From Ichthyophthirius multifiliis (lineage: Eukaryota > Ciliophora > Oligohymenophorea > Hymenostomatida): 34,302 bases of DNA. Location: contig NW_004086981.1 in assembly GCF_000220395.1 (NCBI RefSeq), positions 1-34,302 of the forward strand. Direction: 5' to 3'. The position numbers were made by a program, and so were the translations under genes. The notes under the pieces are model-generated. The model worked only from the letters and a program-made list of their open reading frames with translations, did no database searches and was not told where the DNA came from. Within the stretch, counting starts at the first letter, position 1; the number at the start of each line of letters is the position of its first letter. Below, piece by piece: positions 12,237 to 24,078 of the stretch.

Positions 12237-15200
12237 ATGGAAGATAAATAAGGTAATGATAAAAAAACATTATTATATTCATATTAATTATTTAATAATA
12301 TTTATTAATTAATTAAAAAAATAGATTTAATAAGTAAACTAAAAGCGTTATTTAAGCTTCCAAAAAAAGACTATTAAAGTGATTAGATGAGTGATTATAA
12401 TGAAAGCGAAGAAGAGACCTAATATCAAAAAGTTAAAAAATCAACATTAAATTAATTACAAGTATAGAATATGGCTAAAACTGACGACATGAACTTTTTA
12501 GAAAATTCATAAATAAAATAACTTAATAAATAAAAAGAAAATGTAACAAAAAAAAAAAAAAAAAAAAAAATATTTAAAAAAAGAAAAAAAAAATGTATGA
12601 ATATATAATTAAAAATATATTTAATGATGAAACAGAAGAAGATATACTCGAACGATAAATAGTAAATGATTATTTAAAAAATAAAGAAAAAACAGAATAA
12701 GTAAAATAAAACGAAGAAAAACTAGAAAACCATCATCACTGGATTGGTAAAAAGAAAAAAAATCAGAAATTTTAGAAGGAGATATAATAAAAGAATTAGA
12801 TAAGGAATATAATTAAATGATTGAAATTTAAAGCGAAAAATATATGCTAGATGTTGTAGAAATGAACGAATTTGAGAAATTAAAATCCTATAAACCAAAG
12901 ACAATATTTCATAAAGTTTATATAAATATACTTTTCGTGAAATGTTTGATATCATATATATGCTACTCCATTATCACACATAAAATCTTCGAATTTACTA
13001 GTTTAGTAGTTATTGTATTTAATTCTATCATACTTGCATTTGATGATCCAAAAACAATATAAGATAACAATAAAGAATTAGAAAATAAATTATTAATAAT
13101 TTATTCCATAGAAATGGTTTTGAAAGTTGTCGGATTAGGTTTTTTATTTAACTAAGGAGCCTATATGAGAGACCCTTGGAATGTTTTGGATTTCACTATA
13201 TTACTTTCAGGATATTTACCTTATGCTTTATAAACAAATAATTCTAATACAAATTTAGATCTAAGTTCGTTGAGATCTTTGAGAGTTTTGAGACCTTTAA
13301 GGACAATATCGAACGTAAAGAGTTTGAGAAAAATCCTTATTGCGTTATTTAAATCTGTATCTTTGTTGAAAGATTCATTAATTGTTTTATTATTTTTTTA
13401 TATAGTGTTTGCAATTGGAGGATTATAATTATTCTCAGGAATGTTAAAAAAAAGATGTATGGATAAAGAAACAGGAATTATACATATTTTAGAAAGTGAT
13501 CTAGCCTATTGTCAAGATAGTAGTGATTGCAGAATATATAACGAATTTAGCGGGAAATAGTTCATTTGTGCAAAAGGGATGAATAATCCAAATTATGAAG
13601 TAACAAATTTCGATACTTTTGGATGGAGCTTTCTTACTGCGTTTTAAATTGTGACTTTAGAAGGATGGAATTATATTATGATTTCTATTTAAAAAACATT
13701 CACTGTTTTTGCAATTTTTTATTTCTTATCTCTCATTTTTATTGGGTCATTCTTTTTAACGAATTTAACTTAGGCTATTATTACTGTTAAATATAATGAG
13801 TCAGCAAAATAAAATGATGATAATTATAATGTTGTAGCTGAAGATGAATTTAATTAAGCAAATTAAATAAAATGCTATAATTTAAAATAATTGATTAAGT
13901 TAGGACTTTATAATTCAAATAAATAAAATTGTAATGGTTTAAATAGTTAAAATAAGATTTAAGAAGAAAATAAGATTATTAATTTAAATGAAAATAAGTT
14001 AAAAGATGATAAATTAAATAATGATAATAAAAGGAATAGTGAATAATTATAAATTGACGAAAATTAAAAGACCAATATTTAAATCAATATTTAAATGAAA
14101 GATAATAATGCAGGTATTATACAAAATTAATAAATGAAAAAAGATAATAATAATATTTAAAAAGATAATCTATTGAATAATAATAATGATTTTAAAGACA
14201 GAAACGGTAATGAATTTAATAATTATATAATTTAAAATATTTAATTATAAAATAATAATAACAATCAATAATTAAAAATGATAATTTAATAAGGTATTAA
14301 TATAAATTAACAATTATAAAAAAATAAAGTATATGAAGATAAAAAAATTAAATAATTTAACTTTGAAATTTAAAGAAACATGTTATTATAATAGTTATAA
14401 CCTTTTTTAAGAGAATAGAAAATTAGCCAATAATGTAAAATAAAAATATAAATAAAATTATAAAAAAAATAGTAAATCTAAATTAACTAAGTCCTGCTGA
14501 AAAAAATATGGAATATTCACAAAAATCAATTACTTCTTAAAAAAATGTAAATTAAGCAGAATAATAGAAGAACTAAAAAATAGGCAATATATAAGAAACA
14601 AATATGTTAAGTTCTTAAAAATTTTAGCATTAATTTAATTAAAATAATTAAAGAAAAAAAACAAATATAAGACAAAATCATAAACAATAAAAAACCTAAA
14701 TAAAAGACAAATCAGAATTTGATTTCTTAGAATACATTTAATAAAGAGAAAAAACTATATTATTTGAACAAGAAAAAAAAAACTAAAATAAATTATAATT
14801 TAAAAAAAATAATTTAAAATTTTAAGATTTAAGAAATCCTAAGAACATAAGTTTACCTTAAAAAGAGTAAGCAGGTAGAAAAATTAGTATATTTTATTAA
14901 ACTCCTTAGAGTAATAGAAATAATAGAAAAGACACAATTTAATCTCCCAATATATAGACAATTAAAAAAAAACAAGAAATTGAAATTGAATAAGGTAATT
15001 TTAATTAAAAACATAAACTAAATTAATAAGAAATACTCTTTGATGATGATGAATTTGTGCAATTATATGTTGTTTCTGATAAAAATCATGAATATAAGGA
15101 GGAATCATATGCAATATAATAAGATGTAAATATATTTTTATACATTAAAATAAAAAAATATTATGAAACAAATAAAAAAACAAGGTAAATTCAATGATAT

Positions 15201-15633
15201 TTAATTCTTAAAAATTAAAAAATAATAACTAAACAAATTAAAAAAGCGAAAAAAGCTTTATAGATTACAGAGTAAATCAAATAAATTAAAATAATGAAGA
15301 AATAGAAATTTAAAGATATTAAAATATTTTAAATCCTAAATATATGAAAGCTCGAATACTTTATAATAAATACTATACTAGTGATTTAGATGATATATTA
15401 CCCAAAAAGAAAAAAATACAAGATTAAATTAAAAATGAAAAAAATTTAAAAAGATTAAAAGAAACAAAATTCAAAATTAATTATTAACCGATTAAAAGAT
15501 AATTTATACAAAAAGAATATATTTAAAGTTAATTATAATAAAAAATAAATTATAAATAATATATATTATAAATATAAATAATATTAATATTGTTATTAAA
15601 TAAATTTAAAAATAAATATATATAAATATATAA

Positions 15634-15676
<43 letters not shown>

Positions 15677-16680
15677 ATTTAAAGGAAGTAAAACTATATT
15701 ACCCTGTTTTTCAAGAAAACATACGTAGCTTATGATTTAAGAAAGTGCAAAAGTAGATAATTTTCCTTCAAGTAATGTTGGTATTATATTGAAATATAAT
15801 TTGTAAGATTAGCAATCATTTAAAGAAGAAAATAATAATAATTTCTAAAAATTTAATAATTAATTATTAAAAATCTCAGAAAACTTAAATGATTCAAATC
15901 AAGAATCAGAAAATGATATAAAAAAGCGATAATAATAACAATTATCGAAAATTCCTTATAAAGAATAACAAACGACATAATAATAAAAGTAAATATATAA
16001 ATAAACTACATAATCAAAATCAAGTAAAAAGAACGAAGCTTAAGGAGATGTCCCCGTATAATAATGGGATATATAAAAGGCATTTTAGTTATTATTTGGA
16101 GTAGAATTTGATGATTAGAAAAAAAATAATTAAATAGAAGAAAATATATAAAATATAGAATCAAGAGCTAACTTTTAAAGTTATAAAACTAATAATTATA
16201 CAAATATCAGTGTAAATGATAACATTAAAATAATTTAATAATAATAAACACAAACAAACATATTAAATGAATAAGAAAAAAAAAATCTGGAATAATAAAA
16301 TCAAGAAGATCCAAATCAAAAATTATTAATCTAACCTATAGATAAGGATTATAATGATATATTTAATTTATTTATGTAAAAAGCTGAACAATAGAGATTT
16401 GTTATAGATTTATATTGGTCAGGAGAAGATACTCTACCTTAAAGTTGCTTTAATAAAAGCGAAAGAGCTATTGATTGTGTTTTAAAGTCTTTAAATTATT
16501 AAAGTAAAGATCTAGAATTATATGAGGAGGGTATTTATGGAAAAATATAAGAAATAAGAAGATAGATGAAAAATATTGTAAATTCTTTCTTTTTTGATAA
16601 TTTTATTATGATTTGTGTTGTTACTAATACTTTTATTTTAACTTTAGATGGGTTAGTAAATAAAGAATGTAAGCATTAAA

Positions 16681-16764
<84 letters not shown>

Positions 16765-17965
16765 TAAACAGAAGAGTCATTAATACAGTAATTTAATTAT
16801 ATTTTTACTATAATATTTACTATTGACATGGGATTAAAACTATTAGGATTAGGAATTTATGAATATTTAACTGATAAAATGAATATATTTGATTTCATAA
16901 TAGTTGTATTATCATTAGTAGAGTTAATATTTTTAGAAAGTAGTACAGGAATAAGTGCATTTAGATCAATTAGAGTATTAAGAGTTTTTAGAGTTTTAAG
17001 AGTAACTAGATTAATTCGATCATTATAATTTATGAAAATAATAATAATAGCTATAAGTTCATCTATATAGTCTTTTATATATATATTATTATTGCTTTTT
17101 TTATTTATTTTTATTTACTCATTACTTGGGATGTAAATTTTTGGTGGACTTTTTTAATTTAATAAAGAAATAATTCGGATGAATTTCGATTCTTTTTCGA
17201 ATGCCTTTTTAACTGTTTTTGATGTTATGACTATGGAAAACTGGAATGAGATACTCATTAATTGCTTAAGAACTACCCAGAATAAATTTGCAACAATTCT
17301 TTATTTTGTTTCATGGATTTTTATCGGAAATTATGTATTACTTAATCTTCTTTTGGCTATAGTTATGGACTCCTTTGATAATGATGTATGCAAAGAAGAA
17401 ACTCTAGAATGGCAATAAGGAATTGAAATATAATAAGATATTGATGTAGATTTTTAGTCTGAGACAACAACTTAATTTAATTAAAGTAATGTCGGATTAT
17501 CTTCAGCTAATATGAATTAATTATAATCTTTCAACAAATCTTAATAAATGAACAAAATTTAATCTTTTAAAAGAAGTTAATCGAAAATTAAAGATTAAGA
17601 AATAGAATAATAAAAATAGGAAAATATTCAAAAAAAAAAACTATTATTTAATATTAAAGGAAAGAAAAATTTCATATATTTCGAAAACATTGCATGCGAA
17701 AAATCATATTATTTATTTTCTAAATAAAATGTATTTAGAAAAATATGCTATAGAATAATTAAACATGAAAAATTCGAAGATGTTATCATGGGGTAATTAA
17801 TTTGTTAATTATTAAATATATTATTTATTAAAATTAGATAATATTTTAAAAATATTTTATGTAAAAAATATATGAAAATATAAACAACTATTAATATAAA
17901 AAAGTTTAAAAATAAAAAAAAAAAAAATATAAATAGAAAAATAAAATATATATATATATATTTAG

Positions 17966-18017
<52 letters not shown>

Positions 18018-18461
18018 TAATATATATATTCATTTATCAATTAATAGTTCTATTATTTTAAGTTCATTTAATCTTATAATTGATACTTATTTCAATGATT
18101 TTTCGAATCCAAAAGAGGTTTTAGAAGCTCATATAAGTTCATAAATAGGAATTGCATTTACAGGATTCTATACTATTGAGTTATTATTTAAATCAATTGC
18201 TTATGGATTTATTTTAGATGATAATTCTTATTTGAGGGAAGGTTGGTCATGGTTAGATTTATTTATTGTAGTTTCAAGTCTCGTGGATGCGTGTTTGGAT
18301 AGTATTAATTTAAGTTCATTTAAAATTATAAGACTTTTAAGAACATTAAGACCCTTAAGATTTATATAATAAAATAAAAGTATGAAATTAATTGTTACCG
18401 CATTAATTGAATCAGTAAGTGGCATTTTAAATGTTGTATTAGTAGTTTTATTGATATGGTA

Positions 18462-18493
<32 letters not shown>

Positions 18494-19157
18494 AAAGGAT
18501 AATGTTTGCAATATTAGGAATGAATTTTTTATAAGGTAAACTTAATTACTGTGATTTTCCTTAGGACGGAAATACATATAGTTTATATGATTATGATAAA
18601 TAAAAAGTAATATATAAAAATATAAAAATATTATAAGTAAAAAAAAAAAAGTGTAATTAAATTTAAGGCGCAGAATGGAAAACACATGATATAAATTTTG
18701 ATAATATAGGAAATTCAATGCTTTCATTATTTATATTATCTACAATAGAAGCCTGGCCTAATTATGTATGGAATTTTGTAGATGCTGATGAAAATGGACC
18801 AAAAAAAGACAATTATTATTGGTTTATTATATATGTTATAGTATTTATACTAATAGGATCCATGTTTTTATTAAATTTGTTTGTCGCTATTATGTCTTTA
18901 AATTATAATTTAGCGGCAGAAAAAGCCAAAAATGAATTTTTAACAGAAGAATAAGCATAATGGATAGAATTATAACGATTATTAATAAAATCAAAACCTG
19001 ATTATACATCATTACGTCATCCAGAAAATAAAATAAGAAAATTTGTAAAAAATAATAATGAATAAATATATATATAAAAAAATAAAAGATATTAATTTAA
19101 ATATAAAAATAAATATATATAAATATATTATAATATTTATATAATTATAAATATATA

Positions 19158-19202
<45 letters not shown>

Positions 19203-21435
19203 TTTCTATTTTAATATAATTTTTTATACAAAAGATTTGGATTATTTGCGAAAGTTCAATTTATTAAACATTTGTCATGATTTGTATATTATTAAATGTT
19301 ATAGCTATGGCTTTTGCTTATGATACATCTCCCGTTGAATATGATTATATTATGAATATAATTAATTTATCATTTACTTCTGTATTTATTTCTGAAGCTA
19401 TTTTAAAATTATTTGCATATGGAATCAGAGGGTACTTTTACGATAGCTGGAATCAATTCGATTTTTTTGTAGTTATGGCTTCTCTACTTGATATTTTTTT
19501 GACGTTTTCAGGAAAAAAAGTAATTTCTTTTTTAAAAATTGGTCCTTAAATAGCTCGTATATTTAGAATTTCAAGAGTAACTAGACTTTTAAGATTAATA
19601 AAAAGCTTTGAAGGATTGAACAAACTTATTTAAACAGCAGTTTTTTCACTACCCTCATTATTAAATGCTGTTGCACTTTTATTTTTGGTATATTTTATAT
19701 TTGCTATTTTAGCAGTGCACCTATTTTTGAATATAAAAACTGGAAAAGTGATTAATGAATTTCAAAATTTTGAAAATTTCCACAAATCTATAATCCTTCT
19801 ATTTATTTGTAGTACAGGAGAAGACTGGCCAAGTTATATGTTTGATGTAATGAAAGGTAATCCTTTAAATTGCATATTTTTTATCAGTTTTATTATCACA
19901 GTATAGTTTGTAATGATGAATCTTTTCGTGTTAATTATTATTGATTAATTTGAATAAAATTACATTAATAAAGATAATCCTTTAAATCATTTTTCTGAAT
20001 ATGAAAAAAACTTTAAATTTTAATGGGTAAAATATACAAAGGATACATTTGGAATTAAAATAAATGAAAAATATATTTCTAAATTATATTTTAAACTGTA
20101 AGAACCATTAGGATATGGTATATATATAACTAAAAATATATAAAAAATTATATATAATTAAATAAATTTATAAATAAATATATAGAAAGTAAAATATATA
20201 AAGATTTATATTTAAAAATAATATATAAATATATATATATATATTTAATAATATATATATAATTATATATAAGTATATATATTTATATATATATATATAA
20301 TATTATCCATAATTATAATTTAATCATAGATTTTAAAATTAAAAAGAAAGAATACATTTCTTAATTAAAATAATGTTTTCCAGATATTAATAAAGAAGAT
20401 CTCTAGAAAAAGAAAGAAAAATTTAAATTATTTTAATTAAAATAAGCTAACAAATAAATTATGAAAATGGATATTATTTGTAATAACGAAGGATATCTTT
20501 ATTTTAATGTAACTTTTTTTTTATTTTTTAAAATATAGTTTGTATGATAATATATATGGATAATTACCTCCTACAATTACTGAAGAAGAATTACAGAAAT
20601 AATAAAAAGGCTTATAAATAATAAAAAAATCAGAATATATAACTTAAAAAAAAATAGCTATGTTAAAAAGAAAAGTAAAAATTATATTTTATATGTTTTA
20701 AATTAAAAAATATAAATAAAAAAGTAATTATAAATTTAGAATAAAAATTAAATAATAATAATGTAAAATCGTAAATCCTTTAGTAACTTAACTTTTTGTC
20801 TCTATGTGCTTTCAAAGTTGGAAAAACTATTATATTTAGAATTAAGAAAATTTTGAAAATTCTGGTATTAATAAAGATTTTGAATAAGATATTTCAAGTT
20901 AATCAGAAAGTGATATAGAATATGAAGAAATAGAAAATAAAAATACATAATATTAAGTAGACAATCAAGAAAAAACTATGAACTAATAAATTAAATAAAG
21001 AGTAAATCCAATACCTATTAGTGATGATTTTAAATAATATCATAAGGAAAATTAAAAAGAGAATACGATTTAGGAAAAAGTAGATTTTTTTATTCCAAAT
21101 GCTGATATATATAAGGATAATTACAATATATTATATATAAATTCAAACTAATAATTATCAAAAATATAAAGTGATTAATTAAATGAAAATAATAATTAAC
21201 AAAACTGTAATAATAACATTAAAAATGATTCAATAAAAATATAAAATTAAATAAAATAATCTTCATTGAATAATATTAAGATTTTTAGTCGTGATTAACT
21301 TATTGAATCCCCAATTTAAAATTATGATTAAAAAAAAAAATACAAAACAATATTTATGATGAAATTTACGAAGCTAATTAATCATTGCTTAAACAAAAAG
21401 CTAAAGCTATAAATAACTAATAATAATAATAGTGA
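12237..21435 (+). CDS. Four-domain voltage-gated calcium channel alpha-1 subunit (about 2684 aa)
   Basis: Four repeats of six membrane segments form one pore. Exons: 12237-12542, 12584-12746, 12767-14471, 14492-15184, 15247-15527, 15685-16668, 16772-17792, 18048-18458, 18498-18606, 18652-19044, 19235-20117, 20330-21435. Domain I (about 215-500): sensor SLRSLRVLRPLRTISNV, filter TLEGW. Domain II (1350-1590): FRSIRVLRVFRVLRVTRLIR, filter TMENW. Domain III (1720-1977): FKIIRLLRTLRPLRF, filter TIEAW. Domain IV (2036-2262): IARIFRISRVTRLLRLIK, filter TGEDW. All four filter positions are Glu, as in CaV channels, not DEKA of NaV. After S6 IV a CaV-like EF-hand/pre-IQ region follows (FSEYEKNF...QEPLGY, then NEGYLYFN). 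The I-II loop (about 850 aa) is Q/N/K-rich. Two one-base breaks (T9 at 20514, A11 at 21330) disturb the tail. In Paramecium such channels sit in the ciliary membrane and trigger beat reversal; that role is inferred here. Confidence 0.93.
12747..12766 (+). other. 20-nt micro-intron in the channel gene
   Basis: GTAAAAAGAAAAAAAATCAG splits codon G|AA (phase 1) and joins HHHWIG-side coding to EILEGDIIKELD in the frame that leads into domain I. A one-base insertion in the A8 run would also restore the frame, so this one is less certain than the intron at 14472. Confidence 0.55.
14472..14491 (+). other. 20-nt micro-intron in the I-II loop of the channel gene
   Basis: GTAAATCTAAATTAACTAAG has canonical ends and an ATTAAC element just before the acceptor. 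Removing it (phase 2) moves from the frame of domain I to the frame that stays open, with sensible composition (PAEKNMEYSQKSITSQ), up to the next intron at 15185. Confidence 0.65.
16669..16771 (+). other. (TA)n-filled intron between S1 and S2 of domain II
   Basis: Starts GTAAGCATT and ends AAACAG; about 77 of its 103 nt are TA repeat (16685-16761). It splits a codon in phase 1. The long TA run could form a hairpin or cruciform. Confidence 0.85.
17793..18047 (+). other. 255-nt intron before domain III
   Basis: Starts GTAATTAATT and ends CAATTAATAG, the longest intron seen in the window. It contains an A14 run and a TA tract (about 17968-18010). Phase 2 splicing gives IMGSIILSSFNLII at the start of S1 III. 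Confidence 0.8.
18459..18497 (+). other. 39-nt intron made of a T12 tract followed by an A23 tract
   Basis: After GTA come twelve T, then twenty-three A, then G. It splits a Trp codon (TG|G) in the S5 region of domain III; splicing gives LIWIMFAILGMNFLQG, the expected channel sequence. The whole intron can fold on itself as a T:A hairpin. Confidence 0.8.
18607..18651 (+). other. 45-nt intron of 3n length in domain III
   Basis: GTAATATAT...AAAAAAAG. Since TAA is Gln, reading through it stays open for 15 codons of low-complexity residues. Removal places CNQIQGAEWK next to YDYDKQK, the size and position expected for the S5-P linker of channels, so it is probably spliced. Confidence 0.6.
19045..19234 (+). 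other. 190-nt (TA)n intron in the III-IV linker
   Basis: Donor GTAAAAAAT at 19045 and acceptor ACAAAAG at 19234, phase 0. It contains a TA run at about 19160-19198. Splicing joins NKIRKF to IWIICESSIYQTF, shortly before S1 of domain IV. Confidence 0.75.
20118..20329 (+). other. 212-nt A/T-only intron in the channel C-terminus
   Basis: Donor GTATATATA after PLGY and acceptor AATCATAG; phase 1 splicing yields GYDFKIKKKEY. It consists of A/T simple sequence with several short TA runs. Confidence 0.75.
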
Positions 21436-21639
21436 ATGATTAATAAAAATTCATATTATATTTTGAATTATTGAAATTAAAAAAAATACTATATAGTTAA
21501 TTAATTTTTATATTTTAGTATATGCTTATTTTTACCATAAAGTTTACAATATATATATATTTGTATATATACATTTATTTTAAATGTTACTAACTCATAA
21601 AAATTAAATTATTTACATTTTTAATTAATTCTTTTAATA
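21436..21639. terminator. Convergent 3' ends, about 200 bp
   Basis: The channel gene (+) and the amidotransferase-like gene (-) stop only about 204 bp apart, so both transcription ends must lie here. It is A/T-rich with no feature beyond a short TA run near 21550. Confidence 0.5.
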
Positions 21640-24078
21640 TCAATATATCTTAAAATCTTTTGAAAGCCATTTTTATTTACTTTCGTTTCTAAAAGCCTAA
21701 ATGGGCGAATAGTATTGTTCTTCTTTATTTAGAAAATATTAACTTTCGTTATTATTTTACAAATGTTTTGTAATTTTAAATGTTTTATGAAAAAGAATTT
21801 TCTAATCTTATTACTATGAATATTATATATATATATAAGTTATAAGTTAATATAACGTACTTTTTGATAATTTTTTGTTAATTCTTCTTATGATTTATAT
21901 GGCTAATCAGAAAATATTGATTTATTCTATTTTTCATTATTATGTATATATAAATATATATATTTATATAATCTTAAATAATAGAAATTTTTATATAAAT
22001 TACATTATCAAATTTAATAACTTATAATAATTCTATTATTTAAAAAAAAAAAAAATATTCACCAAAAATTAAATTAATAATACTTTATTTTTAGAAAAAA
22101 ACATTTTTGCTATTTTTAGTTTAAGTAAGATTTCCTGGTACCTTAAATTTTACATTAAATTAATAAATAAAAAAACAAACCCATAGTTTTTCGTTTTCTA
22201 GAAATTATGCATCTAAACTTGGATGGAGCTATTATCTTATAGACTATTTATTTTTAATACTTTGTCTACTAACTTAAATATTTTCATTTTTACTTATATT
22301 TAATAAATGATTATAAATTTTAAGTATTTAAAAAAAAAAAAAAATCTACTTACTTTTTTTTTTCATTTGATACACTAATTAAATCACTTATGCTATTTCT
22401 TATTACTTTTTTTTATTTATAATTTTTTTCACTTATTACTTATTTAGTAGAATGCACTTTAATATATTTTTTTTTCATAAAAATCGAATTAATTTTTTTA
22501 ATATTTTACTTGATTAAACTTTTTTTTTTTCATTTTATATTTTTAGATTATTTCCCTAGACTGCATTTCGAGATACTATTTCTGGAATATGATTTTTTTT
22601 TACCGTAAACCCAACATGCATAAATTCGAAATCATTATCTTCGTTTGGCTTTTCAATTTATTAAAAACATATGATAAGTATAATCTTTTAAATAATAAAA
22701 AAAATAACTAGCTTCTTTTTTTTAAAAGAATATGATTAAAATCCTAACTTAGAGGCTCTCTCTTTCATTAATTAAATAGTTTTGTGAAAATTTTAATTAG
22801 CTTTTAACAATACTTATTCATTACTATTATATTTTGATTAAAATACAACATCTCTAATGTTAACCTTAAAAAAAACAAAATAAAAATAGTATTTTAATTA
22901 AATATAAGACTTAAGTTTACAGATTAAACATTATTCGATTAAATTTATTTTAAACTATTTTATATGAAATTCCTTATAAGAGTTATAGTACTACGGTATT
23001 AAGAATTAACTTAAAACATAGTCCCTATAATATTTTTATGTTCAATAATTAAAGGTCCTCTTGTACTTTCTGCTAAAATAATAAATGTTTTTTTAGGATT
23101 AGTGAATTAAAAACTATGAATATCCCAACTATTTTTTAATAAAACAATAAATTCTTTTTCCATATCATCAAATAAATAATGATGGTAATAATGCTTTTTT
23201 ATTATGCATTTTTCTTCCATTTTATTTGCTTTATATTATTAATAAGTTTATATGTGAGCAATATTGGGGACGTATGTTGGAGCCTTTTATATTATTTTAT
23301 AATAACAAAAATTTAAATAAACAAAAATTACTTTAACTATATATTTTCCTAAAGATTAATATTCAGAAGTGCTTCTTCTATAATGTAGACCACAATTTCC
23401 TTTAGGATACCAATCTTTTGTTTAATAATTAAATAAATATAAATCTCCTGTAGTATTGTCAAGAAAATAATCATTTTATTTTATTTTATTTAAAGGTAAA
23501 TTAAGAATATATATTTCATTTATATTCCCTCCATTGCCTTATCCATTTATTACATTTATATTTATTTCTAAATTAGATGCACATAAATAAACTAAAGCCT
23601 ATGTTCCAAAAGAGCAAGTAAATAAAATTTTTTATGCTTTAATACACATTCTTATTAAAGTTAAAATCTTTTTATTTATTTTTTAAAGTCAACATTTTTA
23701 AATTTTATATGTACTTTTATCATAGAACTGGACCATGGTCTAACATTAGTATCTCCTGTGATAAATATCATATCTAGACTATCGAAATTTTAAGCAGATT
23801 CTTTTTTTAATAATGAATTTTCTAATTCATATAAAAAATCATCAAGATTATTTCTATCTCGAACAAAATATTCTATTTCTGTGTCAATTATTAATATTTA
23901 TTCTTAAAAAATCTGTAAAAAAATAAAAATTATATTTTTTTTTTTTTAATAAATAATTTAAGTTATCTTATATTTTATTTATTTTTAAATTTACTCTTAT
24001 TATTTAATATTAAAAATCTAAAAATTTTTTTAATCCTTATTTTTATTAGGAAAAGCCATTTACAAATAATATTTTCAT
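21640..24078 (-). CDS. Divergent class I glutamine-amidotransferase-like protein, multi-exon
   Basis: ATG at 24078 gives MKILFVNGFSQQKQGLKKF. Introns 23994-23913, 23714-23668, 23331-23284 and 22920-22865 are GT...AG and in phase; further introns lie at about 22550-22430, 22350-22270 and 22180-22140, then around 22080-21970 and 21850-21810, with exact edges uncertain. The order of elements fits a class I GATase fold: ILIIDTEIEYFVRDRNN (first strand), DMIFITGDTNVRPW (oxyanion-loop position), KILFTCSFGTQALVYLCA (nucleophile-elbow position), then HKNIIGTMFQVN...LIRNFIQ, which sits where true enzymes have 'GvQFHPE...nF'. The catalytic His-Glu appears replaced, and the Cys motif has one residue more than CxGxQ, so activity is doubtful. 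The C-terminus is a K/Q-rich extension ending QKWLSKDFKIY. Gene confidence is high; the family call is moderate. Confidence 0.65.

Noticed and set aside
12722-12955. Minus-strand open frame opposite the channel N-terminal region
   Set aside because: Shadow of the channel coding strand; the plus strand encodes recognisable channel sequence.
18228-18727. Two minus-strand open frames opposite domain III
   Set aside because: They lie antisense to S3-S4 and pore sequence of domain III, which is clearly coding on plus.
20509-20547. Channel ending at the in-frame TGA at 20545-20547
   Set aside because: The sequence after it, in a frame shifted by one base at the T9 run, continues with composition and residues expected of a channel tail (LPPTITEEELQKQQKGLQ), so a homopolymer error is more likely.
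12237-21435. Voltage-gated sodium channel identity
   Set aside because: The filter is Glu at all four positions, not Asp-Glu-Lys-Ala, and the C-terminus follows the CaV pattern (EF-hand/pre-IQ).
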